Shown in pieces: positions 37,278 through 45,459 of a stretch of 64,000 bases of DNA. A program made the translations under genes and the position numbers. The notes beneath the pieces were generated by a model, which saw only the letters and a list, made by a program, of their open reading frames with translations, was not told where the DNA came from and made no database searches. Source of the stretch: Aquimarina macrocephali JAMB N27 (GTDB taxonomy: Bacteria > Bacteroidota > Bacteroidia > Flavobacteriales > Flavobacteriaceae); NCBI RefSeq assembly GCF_000520995.1, contig NZ_JACA01000005.1:62001-126000 (forward strand). Reading direction: 5' to 3'. Within the stretch, counting starts at the first letter, position 1. The number at the start of each line of letters is the position of its first letter.

Positions 37278-37487
37278 AGAATGTTTACTAACGTTTAGTA
37301 TAGTAGGGCGGTAGAAATCAATAAACTTTCGATTCTGCACTTAATCAAATTTATTTCACATTTCCCTAACGAGTAATCTAAAAAGGTTTGATGGTCTCAA
37401 TAAATAGGAGAGAACTTTTGGGTTTACCATTTACTAGCTATATTTTATTGCATGTTGTTAGCGGTAGTGTTTTCTAATTTATCCAAA
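37278..37487 (-). repeat. Cassette-boundary element between ECF partner gene and lipoprotein
   Basis: On the - strand the spacer opens with CCGCTAACAACATGCAATAA and closes near ACTAAACGTTAGTAAAC, about 7 nt before the next start codon, so its ends are imperfect inverted repeats. The opening 53 nt (37435-37487) recur almost unchanged at 39492-39544. Confidence 0.6.
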
Positions 37488-37519
37488 ACATAGTTTATCA
37501 ATATTTCCCATATCTACAT

Positions 37520-38161
37520 TTAATTCTCATGCTCTAATTGATGCATCACTTTATCAATATCTTCAATGAGTGGTTTAAACTGCTTTCTAATTACACGTTT
37601 GTATGCCCAGAATATGGCTATAAAGATAACTACTGCAAAAACCAGAGAACCTATTTTATAAATAAACGAAATGGGTAATAACTGGTTAAGAATAGTATTT
37701 GATAAACCATACTCCGTAGGGTCACCTAAGCCTATAATTGATATTGTATACGGTATAAAATTGGGTATAAGAAACCAATATAATACAGTATCATATCGTT
37801 TGACCTCTCGATGTATATTGTTTTTTTGATTTTTAAGCTGTTCCTGAAAGGATAATATAAGATTAACTGGAGCCTTCTGCTTTCGGTGATTCCTACGTTC
37901 AAAAATACCCCAGATAAAGCCAATCATAGCCAAAACAACCCCAATTTTGGTAATCGGAAATGGAATTAGATACGCAATATATCCGAAAATAGGAATACTA
38001 ATTATTGCCGTAATAAGCTCTTCTCTATCTCTTCTACGAAAAGCTCTTTCAAACCTGTTTATCTTGTCATTTAATTCTATCATTAGTTTTGATAAATCGA
38101 ATTTTATTCTTTCAGTTTCAGATGAATTTTTCCAAATTTCTTTTAATTCTTGTTCTAACAT
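37520..38161 (-). CDS. Membrane protein paired with ECF sigma factor (anti-sigma candidate)
   Basis: The 213-aa protein has a cytoplasmic helical N-terminus (ELKEIWKNSSETERIKFDLS), a helix pair at ~50-85 (AIISIPIFGYIAYLIPF, GVVLAMIGFIWGIF), and another pair at ~128-190 (VLYWFLIPNFIPYTISIIGL, GSLVFAVVIFIAIFWAY). It starts 1 nt after the sigma-factor stop. In Bacteroidota such membrane proteins commonly follow an ECF sigma gene and act as its regulator. That role is inferred from position; no classical zinc anti-sigma motif is present. Confidence 0.75.
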   Translation of the reverse strand: MLEQELKEIWKNSSETERIKFDLSKLMIELNDKINRFERAFRRRDREELITAIISIPIFGYIAYLIPFPITKIGVVLAMIGFIWGIFERRNHRKQKAPVNLILSFQEQLKNQKNNIHREVKRYDTVLYWFLIPNFIPYTISIIGLGDPTEYGLSNTILNQLLPISFIYKIGSLVFAVVIFIAIFWAYKRVIRKQFKPLIEDIDKVMHQLEHEN

Positions 38162-38162
38162 T

Positions 38163-38669
38163 TTAATTTATTTTAGGAGTTATACAATTAAATAACAGCT
38201 TCCTTATTCTTTTCATTTTAACAGCAATATGGTTTTCAGTCAAACCAGTAATCGTCGCTATTTCTTTGTAAGGTAATTCGTCTAAATACAGAATAATAAT
38301 AGCCTTGTCACTTTCATTTAATGTAGAAATGCAATCGTGTAGTACTCGATACTTTTCTTGTTGATTATTATCAGGAATATTTTCGGTTAATAAAAATTGT
38401 ATAGATTCAAATTGAACTAGCTTATCATTGCTTCTATCAAATTTCATTTTAGAACGAGAGCAAACGTTTAGTGAAATTTTATAAATCCATGTACTAATGT
38501 TAGATTTACCTTTAAAAGTTGAATAAGACTTCCAAATATGGATTATTACTTCCTGAAAAAGATCCTGTGGTTCAATTGGCGAAACGGCATAAATACGACA
38601 AATTCTGTAAATCGTATCTTTATTATCTTCCAGAATTTGATTAAAAATTAGTTGGTCTTGATTTTGCAT
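38163..38669 (-). CDS. RNA polymerase ECF-type sigma-70 factor
   Basis: The 168-aa sigma factor has region 2 (DLFQEVIIHIWKSYSTFKG, STWIYKISLNVCSRSK) and region 4 (LNESDKAIIILYLDELPYKE, IATITGLTENHIAVKMKRIR). The length is typical for ECF factors. It is co-transcribed with the membrane protein 1 nt downstream. The pair lies inside the accessory array and is flanked by boundary elements, so it may have arrived as one cassette. Its target promoters are unknown. Confidence 0.92.
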   Translation of the reverse strand: MQNQDQLIFNQILEDNKDTIYRICRIYAVSPIEPQDLFQEVIIHIWKSYSTFKGKSNISTWIYKISLNVCSRSKMKFDRSNDKLVQFESIQFLLTENIPDNNQQEKYRVLHDCISTLNESDKAIIILYLDELPYKEIATITGLTENHIAVKMKRIRKLLFNCITPKIN

Positions 38670-38756
38670 TTGATATTTTATCTGTCTCTATTAACCTTAG
38701 TGACAAGAACTCTAAAAATATGACAAGAATTTTGAATTATTTTTATGTTTAATACT

Positions 38757-38837
38757 TTGGCGACAAACCAAATAAGCAATGACTTTTCGATTATGCCATA
38801 AACCGCATTATCGCATAGGTGTTGTTACCACACGTTT
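38757..38837 (-). repeat. Cassette-boundary element between a membrane protein and the sigma factor
   Basis: After the membrane-protein stop the - strand reads GTGTGGTAACAACACCTATG, then GCGATAATGCGG. Its outer part is the inverse complement of the sequence ATGTGTGGTAACAAT upstream of the same gene (39409-39423), so this gene is bracketed by inverted copies. Confidence 0.55.
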
Positions 38838-39398
38838 TTATTCAAGTCCTATTTCTTTATGAATATCGGATATAGACTTATTATAATTTTCTTTTAAGTA
38901 TTCATCAACTAATTTATTATAACATTCCATCTCTGAACGTAAAAGGCAACCCATTGAATAGTATTCTATATTATAATTTGATTTCATAACATTTTCCATT
39001 CCTATTATTGAACCTAAACCAAAATGAAAGTATTTTATCTCTCTTTTTTTTAAGTCGGTAGCAAATCGATTTTCCATTTTTTTACAGGTTTCCAATTCGT
39101 AGTATTCGGAAAGTCGATTTTGAGTTTGTAAAGTCTTATAATATTCAACAATTAAGTATAGGTTTAGAATCAAGCAAATTCCAAATGCTACAAACATAAT
39201 TTTGGTCAAGCCATTTCCCCACTTTTTTGCGAAATAAAATAATCCAAAACTTAGAATTCCAATTCCGAATATTATTTTGGAATATTCCAATTCAGGAACA
39301 ATACTATACCAATAATATGCTTTATAGCTATTGAAAACCAACAATCCAACTACAGAAATTGCTAAAGTCAGAAGTATGCATTTTGTTTTAGAGTTCAA
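38838..39398 (-). CDS. Hypothetical membrane protein
   Basis: The 186-aa protein has three hydrophobic helices, at ~7-24 (CILLTLAISVVGLLVFNSY), ~41-57 and ~66-86. A soluble C-terminal half is helical and charged (CKKMENRFATDLKKREIKYF, KEIGLE). No family is recognised. The gene is bracketed by inverted repeats (GTTGTTACCACACG and CGTGTGGTAACAAC types), like a single-gene cassette. Confidence 0.7.
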   Translation of the reverse strand: MNSKTKCILLTLAISVVGLLVFNSYKAYYWYSIVPELEYSKIIFGIGILSFGLFYFAKKWGNGLTKIMFVAFGICLILNLYLIVEYYKTLQTQNRLSEYYELETCKKMENRFATDLKKREIKYFHFGLGSIIGMENVMKSNYNIEYYSMGCLLRSEMECYNKLVDEYLKENYNKSISDIHKEIGLE

Positions 39399-39404
39399 AT
39401 TATC

Positions 39405-39544
39405 TTAAATGTGTGGTAACAATGTTATAATAGCAATTGCTATTATATTTCATGTTTGGTTATTTATAATTAATGTTTTTGATTTATTTATTAGCTATGT
39501 TTTATTGCATATTGTTAGCGGTAGTGTTTTCTAATTTATTCAAA
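39405..39544 (-). repeat. Cassette-boundary element overlapping the monooxygenase stop codon
   Basis: It contains the second copy (39492-39544) of the 53-nt repeat. The FAD monooxygenase stop codon (39502-39504) lies inside it. The other end includes the perfect palindrome ATAATAGCAATTGCTATTAT at 39427-39446. Confidence 0.6.
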
Positions 39545-40668
39545 TATTCAATATCGATTATCCGCTTAAACCTTTTTTGATATTGTTTTTCGGGAAAGAA
39601 TCTCAACAATAAATGGAGTAGTTTTTTTTGTAAACCCCCACTGATCAGTGACATTTTTCCAATTTTCCAAGATTGTTTTACAATGTATTCGACTTTTTTA
39701 AATCTTACGTTTTGATAATCAGAAAAAGAAGTATTCATGTCATTTTTTATACAAAGCCCTAAAGTATAGGCATCCTCAATTGCTTGACAGGCTCCTTGTC
39801 CTAGATTTGGAGTAGTAGCGTGAATAGAATCACCAATAAAAACAGTATTATTTTTAAACCAATTCTTATAATTGGGTTCAATGTCAGCCAATTCATTTTG
39901 TAGGATATTGCTTTCCATTGTTCTATTGAGCAAATCCAATACTATGGGATGAAATTCGCTATATGTTTTTAATAAATAGGATTTTAGAGAAGCAGATGAA
40001 TCTTTACTGAAATTCTTTTTTTCTTGAACAGCCAGCCAAAACATTTCGGTATCATTCAATGGTAAAAATAAGAATCGTAAACTACCTTCAAAAAGCTCGT
40101 AGTAGGTATGCTTTAAATCAGCGTTGATATCAAATTTTGTAATCCCTCTCCAAATGACTTGATGTGTATGTCTTGTCTTTATTTCAGGAAAAACTGATTT
40201 TCTCACTGTTGAATTAATACCATCAGACGCAATTAAGGTGTCAAATTCTGAAACTGTATTATCTTTAAATTTAATCTTTACGTTTTCTTGATTCTCAATG
40301 CTTTCTACTTCTTTGTTTAACTCGTAAGAGTTTTTGTCCAGCTCATTAGAAATTACATCTATAATTGAAGCTCTGTGAATACAATAGACCTCTTCTGGAA
40401 AGGGAACTGTTTTTAGAATTTTTAATTTTTCGGTAGCAAGTATTGTCTTTTTGAGTAAATGTCCTTTTTCTCTTAGTTCATTACCTATGTTAAGTTTATC
40501 AAATATTTTTAAAGCATTAGAAGCGATTCCAATTCCAGCTCCAACTTCTTGGAATTCATTAGATTTTTCAAAAAGTTTGAACCCTTGATTATTTCTTTTT
40601 AGGGTTAATGCCATTGTTAAACCTCCAATTCCTCCTCCTATGATTGCAATTTTACCTGTTGTCTTCAT
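39502..40668 (-). CDS. FAD-dependent aromatic-hydroxylase-type monooxygenase
   Basis: The 388-aa flavoprotein has all three fingerprints: an N-terminal dinucleotide fold IAIIGGGIGGLTMALTLKRN, the DG motif LIASDGINSTVRKSVFP, and the GD motif FIGDSIHATTPNLGQGACQA. This matches the UbiH/PHBH/TetX fold. The substrate is unknown. The last residues, ENTTANNMQ, are encoded by a repeat shared with a spacer at 37.45 kb, so the native C-terminus may have been replaced or extended. It lies between boundary elements as a single-gene unit. Confidence 0.92.
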   Translation of the reverse strand: MKTTGKIAIIGGGIGGLTMALTLKRNNQGFKLFEKSNEFQEVGAGIGIASNALKIFDKLNIGNELREKGHLLKKTILATEKLKILKTVPFPEEVYCIHRASIIDVISNELDKNSYELNKEVESIENQENVKIKFKDNTVSEFDTLIASDGINSTVRKSVFPEIKTRHTHQVIWRGITKFDINADLKHTYYELFEGSLRFLFLPLNDTEMFWLAVQEKKNFSKDSSASLKSYLLKTYSEFHPIVLDLLNRTMESNILQNELADIEPNYKNWFKNNTVFIGDSIHATTPNLGQGACQAIEDAYTLGLCIKNDMNTSFSDYQNVRFKKVEYIVKQSWKIGKMSLISGGLQKKLLHLLLRFFPEKQYQKRFKRIIDIEYLNKLENTTANNMQ

Positions 40669-40679
40669 TTGCTATGTAT

Positions 40680-40776
40680 CTATCTTGTTAGAAAAGTTTT
40701 TTGTACATCAAATTGGTTCAGAGTAACTAAATCTGTACTTACCGTCTTATTTGTTATAGGAACTGTTAGCATTGTT
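40680..40776 (-). repeat. Cassette-boundary spacer between the beta-propeller lipoprotein and the monooxygenase
   Basis: On the - strand it opens ATGCTAACAGTTCCTATAAC directly after the lipoprotein stop and shows TTTCTAACAAGATAG near the far end. The similarity to other elements is limited to the ends. Confidence 0.4.
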
Positions 40777-41742
40777 TTATTCAGCTTTGGTTTTCATCAT
40801 TGTATACGATTCTAACTTTTTCAAGTCGAGAATCTCATTTGTATTCTCGTCAAAATTGTCTATTTGGGTGTTGATTACAAAATAAATGTTTCCGTCGAAA
40901 ATGTCAAAAGTGGTTGGGATTTTAAAATTTTCGGTGAATTCGACTATTTTTTTACTTTCTAGAATTTCCGTCCCAATTTTGTTAAGTTCAAATTTGAACA
41001 GTCCATTTTGTGATTTGTCCCTCCAGCCGTTTACTATTCCATACAGGTTATTTTTGTGATATTTTATACCATCTATACCCGAATAACCTTCTTTGGGTTT
41101 ATTTATTATTTTTTTTGATATTGTTTCGACAATAGAAATCCCGTTGTTTGATGCCAAATATAAATATTCATCATCATCGGAGATTGTGATTCCGTTAGAG
41201 TTGGAAACCTCTTCAGAATCCAAATAGATTTCGATGGTTTTATTTGGTCTTTTAATCTTATAGATTTTGTTACTTTCTGAATCAGTAATGAAAATTTCAT
41301 TATTCGAACTAATGGCTAAATCATTCAAGTAGTGAAAATTGGAGTCGTTAATTGAATAAGAATCAATTAGGTCTCCAGAGGAAAGTTGTAAAAGTAAAAG
41401 GATTGATTTGTTTTTATCTTCTGTTAGGCTATTACCAAGAGCATATAAAGTGTCTCCTTTAATTGTCATTCCAAAACCAGCTAAATAGTTATGTTTGTTG
41501 GTTTTTAGAAAAATTGCAGGATTACTGCCATCAAGTGAACTACTTACTATTTTATTATTTTTTAGACTGTTTAAATATAACTTTTTTGTACTGCCGTCGA
41601 TAGCGATACCTTCGGGCACTAAATCCTTTTCAAAATTCAGTTCAATCAATTCTGATTTTTTACCTATACATGATATGAGTCCAAGTAAAATCAAGCACAT
41701 AAAAATTGATTTAGTATTTAGCATTTTTTTACTTTTAATCAT
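40777..41742 (-). CDS. Lipoprotein with SMP-30/NHL-like beta-propeller
   Basis: The protein has 321 aa, or 315 from the second ATG at 41724. The lipobox is LILLGLISC, with Cys near residue 25. Repeated blades read VPEGIAIDGSTKKLYLNSLK, HYLNDLAISSNNEIFITDSE, SNGITISDDDEYLYLASNNG and GYSGIDGIKYHKNNLYGIVN, as in SMP-30/gluconolactonase-type propellers. The role is probably periplasmic or outer-membrane hydrolase or binding. Substrate is unknown. Confidence 0.8.
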   Translation of the reverse strand: MIKSKKMLNTKSIFMCLILLGLISCIGKKSELIELNFEKDLVPEGIAIDGSTKKLYLNSLKNNKIVSSSLDGSNPAIFLKTNKHNYLAGFGMTIKGDTLYALGNSLTEDKNKSILLLLQLSSGDLIDSYSINDSNFHYLNDLAISSNNEIFITDSESNKIYKIKRPNKTIEIYLDSEEVSNSNGITISDDDEYLYLASNNGISIVETISKKIINKPKEGYSGIDGIKYHKNNLYGIVNGWRDKSQNGLFKFELNKIGTEILESKKIVEFTENFKIPTTFDIFDGNIYFVINTQIDNFDENTNEILDLKKLESYTMMKTKAE

Positions 41743-41838
41743 GTGCTTTGTAAATAATAGCTAAGGTCTAGGTTATGGTTAGTATAGGAATTAAAAGTAG
41801 TGAACTTTTGATTAAGCACTTAGCCATTTTTTTAATTT
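41743..41838 (-). repeat. Cassette-boundary spacer
   Basis: On the - strand it opens GGCTAAGTGCTTAATC, then AAAAGTTC, matching the TTAATCAAA-GTT core found in the spacers at 42.4, 44.6 and 45.4 kb. It also contains CCTATACTAACCATAAC. Confidence 0.5.
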
Positions 41839-41845
41839 TCCTTCT

Positions 41846-42406
41846 TTAATATCCAACATCAAAAATTCTAGCTATTATAAAAAAGATTATTCCGCCAATA
41901 AAGACAATCCATTTTGTTTTATTTGATATGTTTATTCCTTTTAGGATTGCTAATAATCCAATAAATGTGAATAATATATTTAATCTATTTGAGTATTTAT
42001 GTCTATTTGAATTATAATCTATTACGCTGAGTAAAATTTGATTATCAACTTGTATCCCATAAACTCTTATATCTTCATTTGAATTCAATTTACTCAAATC
42101 GGATTTACCAATTTTAATATTTATGGTATCTCCCTTTTTTAAGTCAGAAATAGATTGTCTATGTTCACTATTAACCGCTCCATCTAAAATTATAAACCTT
42201 GCTTTAAATTCCTTTCCATAAAACCTGTAGTCGGCAATGTTTCGCCTACCGGTTACATTTTCAATGTTCGAATTAAGTTGAATTTTTATATTCTCTACAT
42301 GAGTGACTTCTTCTTTAATGCCATTAAATCTGCTATAAGTCCATATTAAAATTCCTAATCCGATTAATACATAGTACCAAATAAATTTCTGTTTCTTTTT
42401 CGTCAT
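41846..42406 (-). CDS. Hypothetical membrane protein
   Basis: I chose the ATG at 42406 (186 aa, MTKKKQKFIWYYVLIGLGIL) over an upstream ATG in the spacer. There is an N-terminal helix, an extracytoplasmic beta-rich part (RRNIADYRFYGKEFKARFII, KKGDTINIKIGKSDLSKL), and two C-terminal helices (LFTFIGLLAILKGINIS, WIVFIGGIIFFIIARI). The layout is like DUF3592-type proteins but not close enough to name. Function is unknown. Confidence 0.65.
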   Translation of the reverse strand: MTKKKQKFIWYYVLIGLGILIWTYSRFNGIKEEVTHVENIKIQLNSNIENVTGRRNIADYRFYGKEFKARFIILDGAVNSEHRQSISDLKKGDTINIKIGKSDLSKLNSNEDIRVYGIQVDNQILLSVIDYNSNRHKYSNRLNILFTFIGLLAILKGINISNKTKWIVFIGGIIFFIIARIFDVGY

Positions 42407-42409
42407 TTT

Positions 42410-42511
42410 AATGAATGCCAACGTTAAATATATGGTGACTTTGCAAATAGTCAACAACTTTTTGATTAAACATTAATCGTCCTATTCGCTATATAATAGT
42501 GTTGTAGTGCA
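42410..42511 (-). repeat. Cassette-boundary element
   Basis: This compact copy opens ACAACACTATTATATAGCG and closes CATATATTTAACGTTGGC, so the ends are imperfect inverted repeats. The core reads TTTAATCAAAAAGTTG. Confidence 0.6.
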
Positions 42512-43084
42512 TTATTTTCTATTTTTATATAGTTCAATGGCTTTTAGATACTTTAGCCCACCTGTCTCAGTTTGGTCATGTATAAACCCATTTAACTCAG
42601 GATGATTTTTGTCTATCCAATTTAAAAATTCACTTCTGTTTTTAACAAACGTCGTATCATTAAAAATCACGTATTTAGTTGTTTCAACGCTGGTTATTTT
42701 ACCACTATCAAATCGAATAATTTGATTAGTGACAATTGGTTCTTCGTGAAGAAAAAAGATTCTTTTGTCTATTTTTGAAATCTTTGCTTTGACAATTCCG
42801 TTTTCTAGCTCAATTTGAAGGATCTCATACGTCGGGTCAAATACAGAATCCCATTTCAACCATTCAACATATTCTTTCAGAGAAAATGTTTGCTCATAGT
42901 CATACTCTCTTTCTTTGGTCAAAAGACTATCGGTCAATAGAGTTACTATTCCAGAATCATCAGAATTGTCAAGAGCCTTGTAGTACTGTTTTGCAATTTC
43001 AAGTTTGTCAATTTCTTTTTCAGAAGTTTTACAGGATATAAATCCAATTGCCAATAACAATGATAGAACTATAATTTTATTCAT
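42512..43084 (-). CDS. Lipoprotein, possibly NTF2/SnoaL-like fold
   Basis: The 190-aa protein has a lipoprotein signal MNKIIVLSLLLAIGFISC (Cys18). The mature part starts with EIAKQYYKALDNSDDSGIVTLLTDSL-type helices, followed by strands (YEILQIELENGIVKAKISKI, NQIIRFDSGKITSVETTKYV). This is the usual order of the NTF2-like fold. No catalytic residues can be assigned. Twenty bases upstream of its start recur exactly upstream of the gene at 44667-45281. Confidence 0.65.
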   Translation of the reverse strand: MNKIIVLSLLLAIGFISCKTSEKEIDKLEIAKQYYKALDNSDDSGIVTLLTDSLLTKEREYDYEQTFSLKEYVEWLKWDSVFDPTYEILQIELENGIVKAKISKIDKRIFFLHEEPIVTNQIIRFDSGKITSVETTKYVIFNDTTFVKNRSEFLNWIDKNHPELNGFIHDQTETGGLKYLKAIELYKNRK

Positions 43085-43086
43085 TC

Positions 43087-43106
43087 GTATTTTGTTTTAC
43101 ATGATT
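43087..43106 (-). repeat. 20-nt repeat ahead of a start codon, copy 1
   Basis: The - strand ATCATGTAAAACAAAATACG lies just before the ATGAATAA start of the lipoprotein gene. The same 20 nt occur at 45283-45302 before another ATGAATAA start. Confidence 0.6.
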
Positions 43107-43115
43107 GTAGTCAGT

Positions 43116-43583
43116 TTATTTATTTAATCGGGTAATCATAAGTACAATATTCCATAGTGAGAAGAAATCATTTCCTTTCTTAGTAATAAATACTGTTTCA
43201 TTTCCATTAAAGTCAATAACAGATAATTCACGTTCATTTCGTTTTTTTATTTTTTTAAGTTTTGTTTCACCAGCTTCTGCTTGAAGATATTGTTCTTTCA
43301 AGTTTTTAGAGATTACATCTTGAATTGAGTCTAATTTTATCGAGTTCAATTTAGCTCCGTTATATCCTATAATCATTTTTGTTCCTAATGCTGTCCAGTT
43401 TTTCTTTGAATCCGTAAATAGTAAGATTATTTTTCCGCTATTTTCTTCATCAAAATGAGTTAAATATTTCATTTTAACTTTATCATTCAAGTTTTCAAAT
43501 AAGAAGACATTTTTATTTGGCAAACTACGTTGAGAAGCTCTCCACTTAATTCTATCTTCTATAAAATCTGGTGTTTTTTTCAT
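43116..43583 (-). CDS. Hypothetical protein
   Basis: The ATG at 43583 (155 aa) is preferred to a GTG 12 nt upstream. There is no signal peptide. The central strands (VFLFENLNDKVKMKYLTHFD, KIILLFTDSKKNWTALGTKM, LSVIDFNGNETVFITKKGND) suggest a PH-like beta-barrel, as in small bacterial stress proteins. I do not recognise the family. It has short spacers on both sides. Confidence 0.6.
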   Translation of the reverse strand: MKKTPDFIEDRIKWRASQRSLPNKNVFLFENLNDKVKMKYLTHFDEENSGKIILLFTDSKKNWTALGTKMIIGYNGAKLNSIKLDSIQDVISKNLKEQYLQAEAGETKLKKIKKRNERELSVIDFNGNETVFITKKGNDFFSLWNIVLMITRLNK

Positions 43584-43636
43584 CCTGTTTAACACTTATT
43601 AACTGTGTTTTATACATCGTGTATACCGTATTTTTG

Positions 43637-44467
43637 TTAATGACATTGCAGACTAAAATCAATTCTTTCAGTTTTCTCTTCATAAAAAACATATATCAAG
43701 CCTACATCTCCCCACATTAACCCAGCGTTTTCTTCCGAGTCAATTTGGAATAAAAGTTTCATTGTGTTTCCGTCACTCTTTTTAGGAGTGCTTTCTCCCT
43801 GAACCCATTTTGGATACCCTCCAAGCTGACTTTGATAGTCTTGCTCTCCGATTAATTTATTGACTATTTGATTGTAATTATCCCAAGGCTCATCTTCGTT
43901 AAGTACACAAGATAGTTTAGATGCATTATAAGAATACAAATCAATTCCTTCCCAATCGGGTAGGGATAACGTCGATTTGAATCTAATTTTACAATATTTT
44001 GATCTACCTAATTTACTTGGTTTTTCAATTAGTTTCATATTCTCCCTGTCTATTTTTTTATAGATTTTGGCTAACCATCCATCATCTGAAGAGTCCCAAG
44101 GAAATTCATCCCAATCGTAATAAAATTGAATTAATTCAATACTTTCAGGTAGTTGAATGCCTGAATTATTGAATATTTGAAAAATAAACTCTAAACTTTC
44201 TCCTTTTTTAGTAGTTGGCCATTTTTCTCCATTTTCAAAATACGGTTGTCCTCCAAAATGGGAGTTTAACTGCGAATTTTCTGGAGGTCTTGAAGCAGGT
44301 GAAACCTCTATTTTCGTAGCGGGTCTAATGATGGGTTTTACTAAATTCTCTAAATCAGTAAATGATTTAGCACCTAATTTATTAAGTTCATTTCTATATT
44401 TGTCAAAATGGGAATCTTTTTTAGGTTGTTCATTCTTTTTTTTAAATAATTTTCTCCAAAAGCTCAT
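43637..44467 (-). CDS. DUF1963 (YwqG-like) family protein
   Basis: The 276-aa protein contains the DUF1963 hallmarks: SHFGGQPYFENGEKWPTTKK, LEFIFQIFNNSGIQLPESIE, QLGGYPKWVQGESTPKK, LLFQIDSEENAGLMWGDVG and LIYVFYEE. The N-terminal ~50 residues are basic and helical. Structures of the family are known but not its function. These genes are common in mobile and immunity-type contexts (general impression), and here it sits in the cassette-like array. Confidence 0.85.
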   Translation of the reverse strand: MSFWRKLFKKKNEQPKKDSHFDKYRNELNKLGAKSFTDLENLVKPIIRPATKIEVSPASRPPENSQLNSHFGGQPYFENGEKWPTTKKGESLEFIFQIFNNSGIQLPESIELIQFYYDWDEFPWDSSDDGWLAKIYKKIDRENMKLIEKPSKLGRSKYCKIRFKSTLSLPDWEGIDLYSYNASKLSCVLNEDEPWDNYNQIVNKLIGEQDYQSQLGGYPKWVQGESTPKKSDGNTMKLLFQIDSEENAGLMWGDVGLIYVFYEEKTERIDFSLQCH

Positions 44468-44666
44468 TTACAGTAGTTTGTTTTGTGTGGTATATACCGT
44501 GTAATATGTGTGCCGTAGCAGTGCAAAGTGTTACCTAGTTATTGATAAATCTGCTTTGATTTTGTAACTTCCTCACCGTGAGATCTTTATATCGTAACAA
44601 ATATACAAGAACCTTTGATTAATCACTTAACCGCTATGACATCATACTTGGTGTTGGCATTCGTTT
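44468..44666 (-). repeat. Long cassette-boundary element
   Basis: It opens TGCCAACACCAAGTATGATG, carries the TTAATCAAAGGTTCTTG core, and closes TGCTACGGCACACATATTAC then ACGGTATATACC. The closing part matches the element at 48.2 kb (CTACGACACATATACTATG). Internal short palindromes such as CTCACGGTGAG can form hairpins. Confidence 0.65.
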
Positions 44667-45281
44667 TTATCTATGTAGAATTTGTCTTTCAGTTCTAGAT
44701 TTTAATTTCCGAAACAGGGATAAAAGAGTGATTCCTATAAATAAAGAATACCCAAGAATTAATTTTGTTTTTCCTAGACTGGCTAAGATAAAAACTAGTC
44801 CGCCTAATCCTAGACGACCTCCTCCACGTAATTCGAAAATAGTTCCATTAGCGATTTCAATTGCATAATACATACTCCATAGAAATACTCCAGTTAAAAT
44901 TAGTAGGGCAAAGATTTGAGCTTTACAGTAATTTAAAAAAGTAGGCAATTCAGACTTGTATTTTAACCCTTTGATATCATCTTTTAAAAAATGAAAAATG
45001 AAATTTTTGATTTTTTCATCCTCCACATTAAGCTCTTCCTCAGAATCCTTTCCAAAGAATATTTTTATGTGTTTAATCCCTTTTTGATTAATTATTTTTT
45101 TTATGTATTTATATGGTATACTAAACAATTCCTTTTCAATTTCAATATTAGAAGAAGTCTCTACATTAAGATTGAATTTGTTTATTTTTTCCGGATCAAG
45201 ATTCCCTTTGTAAATAGTTTGATTTTTAATAAAAATTAACTTGTCGTATTTTGATTCAGAAAGCTTCCAGAGTTTATTCAT
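44667..45281 (-). CDS. Hypothetical membrane protein
   Basis: The 204-aa protein has a soluble N-terminal ~115 residues (IKNQTIYKGNLDPEKINKFN, FSIPYKYIKKIINQKGIKHI), like a PH-type domain. Two C-terminal helices follow (AQIFALLILTGVFLWSMYYA, LILGYSLFIGITLLSLF), with a Gly-rich LRGGGRLGLGGL loop between them. No family is recognised. It is bounded by spacer elements. Confidence 0.65.
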   Translation of the reverse strand: MNKLWKLSESKYDKLIFIKNQTIYKGNLDPEKINKFNLNVETSSNIEIEKELFSIPYKYIKKIINQKGIKHIKIFFGKDSEEELNVEDEKIKNFIFHFLKDDIKGLKYKSELPTFLNYCKAQIFALLILTGVFLWSMYYAIEIANGTIFELRGGGRLGLGGLVFILASLGKTKLILGYSLFIGITLLSLFRKLKSRTERQILHR

Positions 45282-45459
45282 ACGTATTTTGTTTTACATG
45301 ATATGCTACAACTTTAAATATATGTCATAACTGTGCGAAAAGTTACCAGACCATCGACAAATCGGCACAGATTTTATACCTTTTTCTATCTAAATCACTG
45401 GTGCCACCATAAAAATATAAAAACCTATCGATTAACTAATTATGATCACATATGTAGTG
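45282..45459 (-). repeat. Cassette-boundary element with 20-nt repeat copy 2
   Basis: It opens GATAACACTACATATGTG, carries TTAATCGATAGGTTTTTATA, and closes CGCACAGTTATGACATATAT. Next to the downstream start lies the 20-nt repeat (45283-45302) also found at 43087-43106. Confidence 0.6.

Noticed and set aside
44991..45239. Several ORFs of 60-120 codons opposite the real genes, for example at 44991-45239 and 46498-46872
   Set aside because: They are antisense to better-supported genes, rich in Phe/Ser/Tyr as expected for the complement of AT-rich coding DNA, and have no domain features.
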